Of a DNA stretch of 64,000 nucleotides, positions 19,195 through 28,890 are shown in pieces. The stretch is from Paracoccaceae bacterium (GTDB lineage Bacteria; Pseudomonadota; Alphaproteobacteria; Rhodobacterales; Rhodobacteraceae). Position numbers and translations under genes: made by a program. Location: contig JAIXZW010000004.1 of NCBI GenBank assembly GCA_027489375.1, positions 62,001 through 126,000 on the forward strand, in the 5' to 3' direction. Each line of letters starts with the position of its first letter. The stretch's first letter is position 1. The notes beneath the pieces are model-generated. The model ran no database searches and was not told where the DNA came from. It saw nothing but the letters and a program-made list of their open reading frames with translations.

Positions 19195-19557
19195 TCACGG
19201 CGCGCCCACCGGCAGCAAGGCCGCCGCGATCCGCCGCCCCTCGCCCAACAGCACGTTATAGGTCCGGCAGGCGGCGGGCGAGGCCATGACCTCAACCCCG
19301 ATCCCCGCCGCGTCCAGCGTGGCGACGAACTCTTTCGGCGGATGCGCGATCTCGGCGCCCATCCCCATCAGCAGCACGTCGATCCGCCCCGCCAGCGTCA
19401 GCACGGCGGCGGTATCCCCGAACCCGCCCCACAGCCCCGCATCCCACGGGGTGATCAGGCAAGCCCCGCGCAGCACATGCCCGCCCACTCGGAAAAAGCC
19501 GGGTCCATAGCCCTCGACAGGCTGGGCCGTGCCGTAACTGATCTCGGTCAGCCGCAC
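19195..19557 (-). CDS. Mth938-like domain-containing protein
   Basis: A 120-residue single-domain protein of the Mth938/DUF498 fold (MTES_1575/C15orf40-like). It shows the conserved [34 protein letters not shown] and [25 protein letters not shown]. Its biochemical role is not established. It follows secF after 12 bp and precedes ccmA by 55 bp on the same strand, bridging the Sec and Ccm modules. Confidence 0.88.
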   Translation of the reverse strand: MRLTEISYGTAQPVEGYGPGFFRVGGHVLRGACLITPWDAGLWGGFGDTAAVLTLAGRIDVLLMGMGAEIAHPPKEFVATLDAAGIGVEVMASPAACRTYNVLLGEGRRIAAALLPVGAP

Positions 19558-19569
19558 GCCCCCGCCCCC

Positions 19570-20547
19570 TTACGCGTCGATTCCGGCAAACTTGTCCGGC
19601 GTGCCCGTCTTCTTGGCCTTCTCGCTCCGGTCCAGCCCGATCATCAGCACGATGTTCTTGGCCACGTAAACCGACGAATAGGTCCCGAACAGCACCCCGA
19701 TAAAGATCGCCAGCGAAAAGCCCCGCAGCACGTCGCCGCCAAAGACCAGCATCGCCCCCACCGCCAGCAGCGTCGTGACCGAGGTCATCAGCGTCCGCGC
19801 CAGCGTCTCGTTCACCGAAAGGTTCATCACGTCCCGCAGCGGCATCTGCTTGTATTTCTGCAAGTTTTCCCGCAGCCGGTCGAAGACGACGACCGTGTCG
19901 TTGATCGAATAGCCAAGGATCGTCAGCAGCGCCGCCACGATGGTCAGGTCGAACTTGATCTGGAACAGCGCGAAGATGCCGATGGTGATCAGCACGTCAT
20001 GCAGCAGCGCCAGCACCGCGCCCACGCCGAACTGCCATTCGAAGCGCAGCCACATGTAGCCCATGATGAACAGGCTCGTGACCACCAGCGACAGGACCGA
20101 GGTATAGACCAGCTCGCCTGACACCTTCGGCCCCACCGTCTCGACGCTCGGGAATTTCATCTCGGGGTCGATCGCCGCCTTCAGCGCCTCCTCGACCGCC
20201 TTCACCTCTTCCGGCGTCACCGCCAGCTTCTCGTCCAGCGAGGCGATGCGGATCATCGTGACATGCTGGTCATCGGTGAAATTCGGATCGAACACCTCGG
20301 TGATCGACACGTCGCCGAGGGGCAGCTTCTCCAGCGCGGTCCGATAGGCCCCCACATCGACAGGCACCGCCGAATCCGTGCGGATCGTCGTCCCGCCCTT
20401 GAAGTCGATGCCGAAGTTCAACCCCATCACGAGCCACAGCACCACCGCCATGGCCGACAGGAAGAGCGACCCGCCAAAGGTGATCCACTGCCAGCGGAAA
20501 AAGTCGAAGTTCGTGTTGTCGGGTGCAAGCTTGAAACGCCATGCCAT
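19570..20547 (-). CDS. secF: Protein translocase subunit SecF
   Basis: A 325-residue six-helix RND-type subunit which, with SecD and YajC, uses the proton gradient to drive the late steps of protein export. Signature motifs are GLNFGIDFKGGTTIRT after the first helix, ALLHDVLITIGIFALFQI, and the periplasmic-side LGYSINDTVVVFDRLREN. It is 12 bp downstream of secD in the yajC-secD-secF order. Confidence 0.97.
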   Translation of the reverse strand: MAWRFKLAPDNTNFDFFRWQWITFGGSLFLSAMAVVLWLVMGLNFGIDFKGGTTIRTDSAVPVDVGAYRTALEKLPLGDVSITEVFDPNFTDDQHVTMIRIASLDEKLAVTPEEVKAVEEALKAAIDPEMKFPSVETVGPKVSGELVYTSVLSLVVTSLFIMGYMWLRFEWQFGVGAVLALLHDVLITIGIFALFQIKFDLTIVAALLTILGYSINDTVVVFDRLRENLQKYKQMPLRDVMNLSVNETLARTLMTSVTTLLAVGAMLVFGGDVLRGFSLAIFIGVLFGTYSSVYVAKNIVLMIGLDRSEKAKKTGTPDKFAGIDA

Positions 20548-20559
20548 GATGAATTCTCC

Positions 20560-22230
20560 TTACACGACCAGCGTTTTGGGCTGACGGCGATTGTACCACA
20601 TCGTCACGATGAGGCGCGTCACATTCACCGCCGTGAAGACCGATGTGATGATCCCGATGGCCAGCGTCACCGCAAAGCCCCGCACAGGGCCGGAGCCGAG
20701 CACGAACAGCACCCCCGCCGTGATCAGCGTCGTCACGTTCGCGTCGATGATGGCCGACAGCGCCCGCTCGAAGCCAAGCTCGATGGCCCGCGCTGCCGTC
20801 TTGGCCCCCGCCCGCAATTCGTCGCGGATGCGTTCATAGATCAGCACGTTGGCATCCACCGCCATGCCGATTGTCAGCACGAGGCCCGCGATCCCCGGCA
20901 GCGTCAGCGTCGCCCCGATCAGCGACATCACCCCGAAGATCAGCGCCATGTTGATGGCCAGCGCCACCACGGCAAAGACCCCGAACAACCCGTATGAGGC
21001 GATCATCAGCAAGCTCACCGCCCCCGCCGCGATCAGCGTGGCGACCCGTCCCGCATTGATCGAATCCTGCCCCAGTTCCGGCCCGATGGTCCGCTCCTCA
21101 AGGAAATTCATCGTCGCGGGCAGCGCCCCCGCCGAAAGAAGCACCGCCAGACGGTTGGCCTCCTCCACGGTGAAATTGCCGGTGATGATCCCCGACCCGC
21201 CCGCGATATGGCTCTGGATCACGGGGGCCGAGATCACCTTGCCGTCCAGCACGATGGCAAAGGGCGACCCGATGTTCGCCGCCGTGTAATCGCCAAAGCG
21301 CCGCGCGCCGGACACGTCGAACTTGAAGCCCACGGCCGGCCGCCCGTTCTGGTCGAAGTCACCCTTGGCATTGGTCAGGTCCTCGCCCGACACGACGGGG
21401 GCCTCGACGACCGTATACCACACGTCCTTTTCATCCAGCGACGGCAGCGACACGTTGCCCACGCCCGGGTTCTTGTCCTCGGCCGAGCCGCGCCGCACCA
21501 CGGGGTTGAAAGTCAGCTTCGCCGTGGTCCCGATCAGCGCCTTCAGCTCCGCCGCCGACCCGATGCCCGGCACCTGGATCAGGATGCGGTCCGCGCCCTC
21601 GCGCTGGATCGTCGGTTCTCGCGTCCCCGCCTGATCGACCCGCGTGCGGATGATTTCCAGCGATTGCTGCAAGGTCCGCTGGTCCGTCGCCGCGCGTTCG
21701 GCATCCGACAGCCGCACGACCAGCGTGGCACCATCCGCGCTCACCTCCAGATCGCTCTGCCCCGCCCCCGACAGCGTCGTGACGGGCGAGGCAAGCGCCT
21801 TCACCGCCTCGACCGCCGCCGCCATTCCGGCAGGGTTGGACAACTCCACCCGCAGCGTTCCCGCTTCGGGCGCAGGCTGGCGGCGGATGCTGCCCACCTC
21901 GGCCCGCTTGTCGCGCAAGGCATCGCGCACTTCCGGCCAAAGCCCGTCCATCCGCGCCTTGTAGACGTCCGAAACCTGCACCTCGGCCAGAAGATGCGCC
22001 CCGCCCCGCAGGTCAAGGCCAAGGTTCACAAGCCCGCTCGGCAGGAACGACGGCCAGCCATCCAACGCCTCCTGCTGCTCGGTGGTCACGAACCCTGCCT
22101 TGGTCGAGACATCGGCAGCATCGTTTCGGGCCTCGACCTGCGCATAGAACAGGTTCGGCATGGCCAAGAGGAAGCCCACGGCGACGATCGCCCAGACGAG
22201 GATTTTCTTCCAGAGCGGCGCGTGCAGCAT
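20560..22230 (-). CDS. secD: Protein translocase subunit SecD
   Basis: A 556-residue RND-family partner of SecF. Features in order: an N-terminal helix, LGLDLRGGAHLLAEVQ, the large periplasmic P1 domain with LQQSLEIIRTRVDQAGTREP and ILIQVPG, then five C-terminal helices with GRVATLIAAGA and LTIGMAVDANVLIYERIRDE. All family motifs are present and the length is normal for alphaproteobacteria. Confidence 0.97.
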   Translation of the reverse strand: MLHAPLWKKILVWAIVAVGFLLAMPNLFYAQVEARNDAADVSTKAGFVTTEQQEALDGWPSFLPSGLVNLGLDLRGGAHLLAEVQVSDVYKARMDGLWPEVRDALRDKRAEVGSIRRQPAPEAGTLRVELSNPAGMAAAVEAVKALASPVTTLSGAGQSDLEVSADGATLVVRLSDAERAATDQRTLQQSLEIIRTRVDQAGTREPTIQREGADRILIQVPGIGSAAELKALIGTTAKLTFNPVVRRGSAEDKNPGVGNVSLPSLDEKDVWYTVVEAPVVSGEDLTNAKGDFDQNGRPAVGFKFDVSGARRFGDYTAANIGSPFAIVLDGKVISAPVIQSHIAGGSGIITGNFTVEEANRLAVLLSAGALPATMNFLEERTIGPELGQDSINAGRVATLIAAGAVSLLMIASYGLFGVFAVVALAINMALIFGVMSLIGATLTLPGIAGLVLTIGMAVDANVLIYERIRDELRAGAKTAARAIELGFERALSAIIDANVTTLITAGVLFVLGSGPVRGFAVTLAIGIITSVFTAVNVTRLIVTMWYNRRQPKTLVV

Positions 22231-22257
22231 GGGGCTTCTTCCGGATATCGTTGCAGC

Positions 22258-22587
22258 TTAGGCCGAGGCCGGCTCGGTCTTGTTCATCACCTGCGTGATG
22301 GTCTGGCGCACGACCTTGACCTTCACGCCATCCGCGATCTCGACCTCGACGATGCCGTCGTCACCAACCTTCACGACCTTGCCGACGATCCCGCCCGCGG
22401 TCACGACCTGATCACCACGGCGCAGCGCTTCGACCATGGCGCGGTGATCCTTCACCTTCTTCTGCTGCGGCCTGATGAGCAGGAAATACATGATCGCAAA
22501 GATCAGGATCAGCGGCACGAAGGAAGCAAAGGCGCCACCGGCACCGGCGGGACCGGCGGCTTGGGCGAAGGCGGGGGTTACGAACAT
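22258..22587 (-). CDS. yajC: Preprotein translocase subunit YajC
   Basis: A 109-residue single-pass membrane protein. An Ala-rich N-terminus is followed by the helix FVPLILIFAIMYFLLIRPQQ with the invariant RPQQKK, then a cytoplasmic SH3-like domain (RRGDQVVTAGGIVGKVVKV). ATG 22587 is supported by GAGAGGAC. It is the first gene of yajC-secD-secF. Confidence 0.96.
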   Translation of the reverse strand: MFVTPAFAQAAGPAGAGGAFASFVPLILIFAIMYFLLIRPQQKKVKDHRAMVEALRRGDQVVTAGGIVGKVVKVGDDGIVEVEIADGVKVKVVRQTITQVMNKTEPASA

Positions 22588-22896
22588 GGATCGTCCTCTC
22601 AACTCGGGCGACGGAAACCCGCCGCGGATTGGCGCGCACCCTATAAGCGGGGGCAATGGAAGGCAAGGCAGCGCCAACGGCACGCGGCGCAGCCCACGAA
22701 AGCCTGAAATATGAAGCAAAACGCCCTTTACAAGCGCCCCGCCCCCGAAGCGCCCTGCCCCGCCTTACGCAAGCGTGATCAGCAGACCGCCTCACGCCCC
22801 CACGGTCACACCAGCCCTGCCAAGCCCGTTCCGCCCCCTTCCCCTCCCTCCCCCCATCTGGCATACCGTCCCCGTCAGAATTGAGGGGTCAGGTCC
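22588..22896. other. Divergent intergenic region between yajC and serS
   Basis: A 309-bp gap that must hold the promoters of both operons. I see a CTATAAGC stretch near 22642, oriented for neither gene with certainty, and an AT-richer patch at 22705-22735. The rest is C-rich with no ribosome-backed reading frame and no hairpin of note. Confidence 0.5.
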
Positions 22897-24189
22897 ATGC
22901 ACGACATCCGCGCCATCCGCGAAAATCCCGCCGCTTTCGATGCGGCCCTCGCCCGCCGTGGCCTGCCCCCCGCCTCGCCCGAAATCCTTGCCCTCGACGA
23001 ATCCCGCCGCGCCAAGATCCTCGCGTCCGAGACCGCACAGGCCGACCAGAACCGCGCCTCCAAGGACGTGGGCGCCGCCAAGGCCCGCGGGGATGATGCC
23101 GAATTCGAACGCCTCCGCGCCCTCGTGGCCGACAAGAAAGCCGAAATCGCGCGGCTGACCGCCGAGGCCGCCGAACAGGACGCGGCCCTCCGCGACATGC
23201 TCATGCGCATCCCCAACCTGCCGCATGACGATGCCCCCACGGGCCGCGACGAGGATGAGAACGTCGAAATCCGCCGCTGGGGCAACCCCCGCACCTTCGA
23301 CTTCACGCCGCGCGAACATTTCGACATCGCAGGCGTCAAACCCGGCATGGATTTCGAAACCGCCGCCAAACTTTCGGGCGCACGCTTCGTCGTCCTGAAG
23401 GGCGCCGTGATCCGCGTCCACCGCGCCTTGGCGCAATTCATGCTCGACACCCACATCACCGACCACGGGTTGACCGAGATGTGGACCCCCGTCCTCGTGA
23501 AAGAGGACGCGATGTATGGCACCAACCAGCTCCCGAAATTCGCCGAGGACAGCTACCAGACCACCAACGGCTGGTGGCTCGTACCCACCTCCGAAGTCAC
23601 GCTGACGAACACCGTCGCGGGCGACATCCTCGACGAAAGCGCCCTCCCCATCCGCATGACCGCCCACACCCAATGCTTCCGCTCCGAGGCGGGTTCGGCG
23701 GGCAAGGACACAACGGGCATGCTGCGCCAGCACCAGTTCGAAAAGGTGGAAATGGTCTCCATCACCACCCCCGAAACCAGCATGGCCGAACACGACCGCA
23801 TGACGAAATGCGCCGAGGCGATCCTGCAAAAGCTGGAACTCCCCTTCCGCACCATCGTCCTCTGCACCGGCGACATGGGCTTCGGTGCGCAGAAAACCCA
23901 CGATCTCGAAGTCTGGCTCCCCGGCCAGAACCGCTACCGCGAAATCTCTTCCGTCTCCGTCTGCGGCGACTTCCAGGCCCGCCGCATGAACGCCCGCTAC
24001 CGCCCCGCAGGCGGCGGCAAGCCGGAATTCGTGCATACGCTCAACGGCTCCGGCCTCGCCGTGGGCCGTTGCCTGATCGCGGTGCTGGAAAACGGCCAGC
24101 AGGCGGATGGCTCGGTCGACCTTCCGGCGGTCCTGCACCCCTATCTCGGCGGCAAGACGCGGATCGCCGCCGATGGCACGCTGGCCTGA
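22897..24189 (+). CDS. serS: Serine--tRNA ligase
   Basis: A 430-residue class II aminoacyl-tRNA synthetase charging tRNA-Ser (and tRNA-Sec where present). The N-terminal coiled-coil arm (residues ~30-100) leads into the catalytic core with motif 2 ([20 protein letters not shown], then QFEKVEM) and motif 3 ([17 protein letters not shown]). The start [18 protein letters not shown] matches the family and follows TTGAGGGG. Confidence 0.97.
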   Translation: MHDIRAIRENPAAFDAALARRGLPPASPEILALDESRRAKILASETAQADQNRASKDVGAAKARGDDAEFERLRALVADKKAEIARLTAEAAEQDAALRDMLMRIPNLPHDDAPTGRDEDENVEIRRWGNPRTFDFTPREHFDIAGVKPGMDFETAAKLSGARFVVLKGAVIRVHRALAQFMLDTHITDHGLTEMWTPVLVKEDAMYGTNQLPKFAEDSYQTTNGWWLVPTSEVTLTNTVAGDILDESALPIRMTAHTQCFRSEAGSAGKDTTGMLRQHQFEKVEMVSITTPETSMAEHDRMTKCAEAILQKLELPFRTIVLCTGDMGFGAQKTHDLEVWLPGQNRYREISSVSVCGDFQARRMNARYRPAGGGKPEFVHTLNGSGLAVGRCLIAVLENGQQADGSVDLPAVLHPYLGGKTRIAADGTLA

Positions 24190-24237
24190 ATGGCAGACGC
24201 GGGTGGTCCAACCTTGGCCCGCCCGCGTAGCACCCCC

Positions 24238-24939
24238 ATGAAAACCCGCGCACTCCTCCTCCTCCTCGTCACCCTCGCCTTCGGCGCGGCCCCTTTCCTC
24301 ACGCCGCCCTTCCGTGGCTATGATCCCGCCCTCTTCCCGGTGCAGATCGCCCGCCCCTCGATCCAGCCCGCAGGCTTCGCCTTCGGCATCTGGAGCGTGA
24401 TCTACCTCTGGCTGCTTGCCCACGCGGTCCTGGGCCTGTGGAAGCACCGCGAAAACGCCGCATGGGACCACCCGCGCGCGGCCCTCACCCTCGCGGTCGC
24501 CCTCGGCTCGGCATGGCTCTCCATCGCCCCCGTGGCCCCGATCGCCGCCACCGTCACCATCTGGATCATGGCCGCCGCCGCCCTGACCGCCTTCCTCCGC
24601 GCGGATGCAGACACCGACCGCTGGCTCCTCTCCGGCCCCATCGCCATCCTCGCAGGCTGGCTCTCCTCCGCCGCCGCCGTCTCGACCGGAGTCGTCATAG
24701 CGGGCTACGGCTACGTCTCCGACACCGCCTCCGCCGCACTGATGATCGGCCTTGTCCTCGTGCTCGCCACCATCATCCAGCGCAAGCAACCACGCATGCC
24801 GGTCTATGGCCTGACGGTGATCTGGGCGCTCTTCGGGGTGCTCGCGGTCAACTGGGGCGCCAACACCACCGCCGCCGCCCTCGCCGCCTCGGGCATGGCG
24901 CTCATGGCGCTCACCCTCGCCACCACCCGCCGCGCATGA
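24238..24939 (+). CDS. TspO/MBR-related membrane protein
   Basis: A 233-residue integral membrane protein with about seven hydrophobic segments. The motif PSIQPAGFAFGIWSVIYLW resembles the PxWxFxxxW(x)xxY region of tryptophan-rich sensory (TspO/MBR) proteins, although this protein is longer than canonical TspO. ATG 24238 directly precedes the first helix; ATG 24190, abutting the serS stop, would add a polar lead. It is probably co-transcribed with serS. A porphyrin or stress role would be inference only. Confidence 0.65.
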   Translation: MKTRALLLLLVTLAFGAAPFLTPPFRGYDPALFPVQIARPSIQPAGFAFGIWSVIYLWLLAHAVLGLWKHRENAAWDHPRAALTLAVALGSAWLSIAPVAPIAATVTIWIMAAAALTAFLRADADTDRWLLSGPIAILAGWLSSAAAVSTGVVIAGYGYVSDTASAALMIGLVLVLATIIQRKQPRMPVYGLTVIWALFGVLAVNWGANTTAAALAASGMALMALTLATTRRA

Positions 24940-24943
24940 AGAA

Positions 24944-24971
24944 AGGGGCGCAAGCCAAAGGCCGCGCCCCT
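24944..24971 (+). terminator. Hairpin after the TspO-like gene
   Basis: AGGGGCGC pairs with GCGCCCCT (8 bp), just after the stop codon; no T run follows. It merges into a dispersed repeat. Confidence 0.5.
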
Positions 24972-24973
24972 AC

Positions 24974-25030
24974 CTTCATCTGTTCGATAAATATCCCACG
25001 GGGGTCCGGGGGTGTGAAACCCCCGGCGCG
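24974..25030 (+). repeat. Dispersed AAATATCC element, copy 4
   Basis: CTTCATCTGTTC, then AAATATCCCACGGGGG, and a tail hairpin CCGGGGG/CCCCCGG with TGTGAAA loop. The tail matches the copy at 62244-62301 rather than the GGGGGGCAGA type. It lies between two convergent genes. Confidence 0.72.
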
Positions 25031-25047
25031 CTCACCCCGCGCAGCGA

Positions 25048-26520
25048 TCAATCCTTCTTCCACCCGCCCTCGGTGTGCTTCCTCAACCGGCTCGGCGTAT
25101 GGAACTTGCGGTCCTTGAACGGGTTCTTCTCGCCTTGGCTGCGGAACATGATCCGGATCGGCGTCCCCGGCATCTCGAAATGCTCGCGCAACCCGTTGAT
25201 GAGATACCGCTTGTAGCTGTCCGGCATCTCGTCGGGGCGCGAGCACATGATGACAAAGCCCGGCGGCCGCGCCTTCACCTGCGTCATGTAGCGCAGCTTG
25301 ATGCGGTGCCCGCCCGGAGCCGGCGGCGGGTGCGCCTCGGTCATGGCGCCCAGCCACGAATTCAACCGCGCCGTGGTGATCCGCTTGTTCCAGATGTCAT
25401 GCGCCCGCCGGATCGCATCATGCAGCCGGTCCAGCCCCCGCCCCGTCTTGGCCGAAACCGTGATCAGGGGCGCGCCGCGCAACTGCGGCAAAAGCCGCTC
25501 GAACATCTCTTTCAGCTCGGCCAGCTTTTCCTGCTTCTCGTCTTCAAGGTCCCATTTGTTGACCGCAACGACAACCGCCCGACCCTCGGTTTCGGCATAA
25601 TCCGCGATCCGCAGGTCCTGCACTTCAAAGGGGATTTCCACGTCGAGCAGCACGACGACCACCTCGGCAAAGCGCACCGCGCGCAGACCATCGGCGACCG
25701 ACAGCTTCTCCAGCTTCTCCGTCACCCGCGCCTTCTTGCGCATCCCCGCCGTGTCGAAAATCCGGATCGGCGTTCCCTGCCATTCGGTCCGCACCGAAAT
25801 CGCATCCCGCGTGATCCCCGGCTCCGGCCCCGTCAGCAGACGGTCCTCGCCGATGATCTTGTTGATCAGCGTCGATTTGCCCGCATTGGGCCGCCCGATC
25901 ACGGCGATCTGCAAGGGCTTCTTCGCGGTCGGGCGGTGGGCGGTCTCGTCGACCTCCTCGTCGCCCAGCTCTTCGGGAATGTCGACCTCGACCTCGGGCG
26001 TGTTCGCAGACTCGCGCTCGGCGAATTCATCGACCAGCGGGCGGAGCAGACGGTAAAGGTCGTCCATCCCCTCGCCATGCTCGGCAGACAACCGCACCGG
26101 CTCGCCCAGACCAAGGCTCCAGCCCTCGATGGCCCCGCCGTCGCCCGCAGCGCCCTCGGCCTTGTTCACGCCAAGGATGACCCGCGCCGATTTCTTGCGC
26201 AGGATATCGGCAAAGACCTCGTCGCTCGGCGTGACACCCATCCGCCCGTCGATCAGGAAGAGGCTGATATCGGCCATCTCCACCGCCCGCTCGGTCAGCC
26301 GCCGCATCCGGCCCTGTAGGCTGTCGTCGGTCACTTCCTCAAGCCCCGCCGTGTCGATCACGGTGAAGCGCAGGTCGAACAGCCGCGCATCCCCCTCGCG
26401 CAGGTCGCGCGTCACGCCGGGCTGGTCATCGACCAGCGCCAGCTTGCGCCCGACAAGGCGGTTGAACAGCGTCGACTTGCCCACATTGGGCCGCCCGACA
26501 ATGGCGAGAGTGAAGCTCAT
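25048..26520 (-). CDS. der: Ribosome biogenesis GTPase Der
   Basis: A 490-residue protein with two tandem GTPase domains and a C-terminal KH-like domain, required for 50S subunit maturation. The P-loops are GRPNVGKS (residues 9-16) and GRPNAGKS (around residue 209). G4 motifs are GVNKAEG (degenerate NKxD) in the first domain and VNKWDLED in the second. The KH-like region holds [21 protein letters not shown]. It lies downstream of the bamB-like gene in the yfgM-bamB-der order seen widely in proteobacteria. Confidence 0.97.
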   Translation of the reverse strand: MSFTLAIVGRPNVGKSTLFNRLVGRKLALVDDQPGVTRDLREGDARLFDLRFTVIDTAGLEEVTDDSLQGRMRRLTERAVEMADISLFLIDGRMGVTPSDEVFADILRKKSARVILGVNKAEGAAGDGGAIEGWSLGLGEPVRLSAEHGEGMDDLYRLLRPLVDEFAERESANTPEVEVDIPEELGDEEVDETAHRPTAKKPLQIAVIGRPNAGKSTLINKIIGEDRLLTGPEPGITRDAISVRTEWQGTPIRIFDTAGMRKKARVTEKLEKLSVADGLRAVRFAEVVVVLLDVEIPFEVQDLRIADYAETEGRAVVVAVNKWDLEDEKQEKLAELKEMFERLLPQLRGAPLITVSAKTGRGLDRLHDAIRRAHDIWNKRITTARLNSWLGAMTEAHPPPAPGGHRIKLRYMTQVKARPPGFVIMCSRPDEMPDSYKRYLINGLREHFEMPGTPIRIMFRSQGEKNPFKDRKFHTPSRLRKHTEGGWKKD

Positions 26521-26567
26521 CTTCCAAGTCCTACTTCAGGAAGCAGCCCCCATACACGGCAAGACCG

Positions 26568-27917
26568 TCAACGGAAAGCGTGAAGTTGCCCCTTGGCGCT
26601 GACGACGTAAAGCGCCCCACCCGCCAGGGCAGGCGCGCTCGCCGCGCCGCCGGGCACTTCGGCCCCGCCGACCAGCGCCCCGTCCACGGGGTTGAAGAAG
26701 CGCAGCTCCCCGTCACCCGAGGCGACGACCAACCGCCCCCCCGCCAGCACCGGCCCGAAATGCGGCACGATGGCCTTGCGCTTCTTTGCCTTGCCCTTGG
26801 TGAAATAGGGCATGTCGACCGCCCAGATTTCCTCGCCCGTGGCCGCATCCAGCCGCACCAGACGGTTCTCGTCGTTCACGACAAAGACCGACCCGCCCAC
26901 CACCAGCGGCGGGTTCAGCGCGCCTTCGACAGCCGTCCAGATGCGGTCGCCGCTCGACGTATCCACTGCCGCCGTCCGCCCCGAGGCCGTGCCGACAAAG
27001 GTGACAGCGCCCTGCACCACGGCATCGCCCGTCACTTCCGTCACACTGGCATAGGCCCGCCCGACGCGTTGCCCCGTCACGGGCGCCTGCCAGACCTGCA
27101 CGCCGCTCTTCTTCAGCGCCGCCGTCAATCCGCCGCTGGCAAAGGGGAACAGCACCAGCGTATCGCTCACCGTCGGGCCGGCAGCCCCGACCATGCCGGT
27201 AATGCCCACCGGCCCCGCCACGGTCCACATGACGCGGCCCGTATCGGCCTTCACCGCCCAGCCCGACCCGTCCCGCCCCACGGCATAGACAACCCCGCCA
27301 TCCACGGCAGGCGCGCCCGTCACGGGACTGTCGAGCCGCTGCCGCCAGATCACCGCGCCATCATCCGCGTTCAGCGCGACCAGCTCGCCATAGCCCGTGG
27401 CGGCATAGACCACCCCGTCGCCATAGGCGATGCCGCCGCCCGAAATCCCGCCGCCCCGGTCGAATGTCGCGGTCAGGTCCGTGCCCCACAGCACCGCGCC
27501 CTGCGTCGATGTCGCCTGCACCCTTGCCGCCGAATCCATCGTGAAGACACGGTCCCCCGCGACGACCGGCGCCGCCGAAAGCCGGTTCTTGCGGCTGTCG
27601 CCCTGCCCGACGTTCACCGTCCATACCCGCTGCGGACTGGCCGAAAGCGCCCCGTGGGGGGCGGCATGGCGCGCATTGCCCGCCCGATGGGTCCAGTCGG
27701 CATTGGCCGCCGCCGCAGGCAGGCTGATCGGTTCCGCGCGGTTCTCCACCCGATCCGCGGGGGCGACCGGCGCGGGCTGCCCCTCGACGGGAACCGACGC
27801 CTCCAGATCCGCCCGCACGGGGAACCGCTCGCCCTCGAGCACCAGTTCCCTCTCGCAAGCGCCAAGCCCCATGACCAGCGCCAGCGCCGAGACCGTTCCG
27901 ATAACCCTGTGCTTCAC
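26568..27917 (-). CDS. bamB: PQQ-type beta-propeller lipoprotein, BamB-like
   Basis: A 449-residue lipoprotein. GTG 27917 gives the signal KHRVIGTVSALALVMGLGAC with lipobox GLGAC; GGGAG precedes it. The mature part has repeated beta-propeller blades with PQQ-like motifs (VVAGDRVFTMDSAARVQA, GELVALNADDGAVIWRQRL, GRTAAVDTSSGDRIW, NRLVRLDAATGEEIW). Position between a YfgM-like gene and der points to BamB, an accessory lipoprotein of the outer-membrane beta-barrel assembly machine. The sequence alone would allow another propeller role. Confidence 0.82.
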   Translation of the reverse strand: MKHRVIGTVSALALVMGLGACERELVLEGERFPVRADLEASVPVEGQPAPVAPADRVENRAEPISLPAAAANADWTHRAGNARHAAPHGALSASPQRVWTVNVGQGDSRKNRLSAAPVVAGDRVFTMDSAARVQATSTQGAVLWGTDLTATFDRGGGISGGGIAYGDGVVYAATGYGELVALNADDGAVIWRQRLDSPVTGAPAVDGGVVYAVGRDGSGWAVKADTGRVMWTVAGPVGITGMVGAAGPTVSDTLVLFPFASGGLTAALKKSGVQVWQAPVTGQRVGRAYASVTEVTGDAVVQGAVTFVGTASGRTAAVDTSSGDRIWTAVEGALNPPLVVGGSVFVVNDENRLVRLDAATGEEIWAVDMPYFTKGKAKKRKAIVPHFGPVLAGGRLVVASGDGELRFFNPVDGALVGGAEVPGGAASAPALAGGALYVVSAKGQLHAFR

Positions 27918-27971
27918 GCCACGGCTCCCATTGTCACGCCCGCCCCGCCGTGAAACCGGCAGGGCCAAACC

Positions 27972-28655
27972 TCAACCCGCATCCGCCGGAGCGGCAGGTT
28001 GCGGCGCGGCCTGCGGCGCGACTTCGCCGCCCAGTGCCACGATCATCTGTTCCGCCCGCGACCGCAAGCCCGCAGGGGATTCCTGATCCTGCATCAACGC
28101 CTCGAACGCCTTGATCGCCTCGTCCGTCTTGCCGTCCTCGACCGACAGATAGGCCATCTGCTCCAGCGCCAGCGTGCGGAAGGGCCGCCCCGCCGCAGCG
28201 ATCGGATCAAGCGCCGCGCGGCGATCCGCAACCGAAGCCTCCGGCCCCAGCACCATCACCCGCCGCAAGACCGCCAGATCGCGGTAGCTCTGCGGCTGGC
28301 TCGCATCCCCGGCCAAGGCCTGCAACGCCTCGAGCGTGGCCGCACGGTCGCTTTCGGGGTCCGAGGCGAGCAGAAGCTGCAACACCGCCTTCTGGTCGCC
28401 ATCCGCGTCAATCGCGCCAAGGGCATCGCGGCGCTCTTCGGTGCCGCCCATGTCCAGCGCGTCCAGCACCGCATCGCCAAAGGCTTCCGCCCGCGACTGC
28501 TCCGAAGCCTTGCGCCATTCGTTATAGGCGGCCCCGCCGACGATGAAGACCACGATCATCACCCCGATCCAGCCATATTTGCGGAACATCGCAAAAAGCT
28601 TGTCGCGGCGGACCTCTTCCGTCACCTCGTCGATGAAACTATCGGGATTGCTCAC
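27972..28655 (-). CDS. YfgM-like membrane-anchored tetratricopeptide protein
   Basis: A 227-residue protein with a short cytoplasmic N-terminus (DSFIDEVTEEVRRDKLFAMF), one membrane helix (YGWIGVMIVVFIVGGAAYNEW) and a periplasmic helical-repeat region of TPR type. The architecture and the position immediately upstream of bamB-der match YfgM, an ancillary subunit of the SecYEG translocon region that passes substrates to periplasmic chaperones. The C-terminus is Ala/Pro-rich. Confidence 0.8.
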   Translation of the reverse strand: MSNPDSFIDEVTEEVRRDKLFAMFRKYGWIGVMIVVFIVGGAAYNEWRKASEQSRAEAFGDAVLDALDMGGTEERRDALGAIDADGDQKAVLQLLLASDPESDRAATLEALQALAGDASQPQSYRDLAVLRRVMVLGPEASVADRRAALDPIAAAGRPFRTLALEQMAYLSVEDGKTDEAIKAFEALMQDQESPAGLRSRAEQMIVALGGEVAPQAAPQPAAPADAG

Positions 28656-28890
28656 GGGCCTCTCCAGTCCTTTTGCCCCGTCTTACAGGCAAACGGGTTT
28701 CCTTGCCAAGCCCGCACACCTGTCGCCCCCCCCTTCTCGCCCCCTTCTCGCCCCCTTGGCGGACCCCTCCCCGCCCCGCCGGCGGCCCATGATCGCCCCG
28801 CCCGTCCGATCCGCACCACGAAACCGTCAAACTTTCACCATTTCTGCCGTATAACCATCCGCAGTCCGAGTGCCAAAGGTTGTGCCCGTC

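Noticed and set aside
28724-28760. CCCCTTCTCGC tandem units upstream of the RTX gene
   Set aside because: Only two full units and a partial one; too short to treat as a functional repeat.
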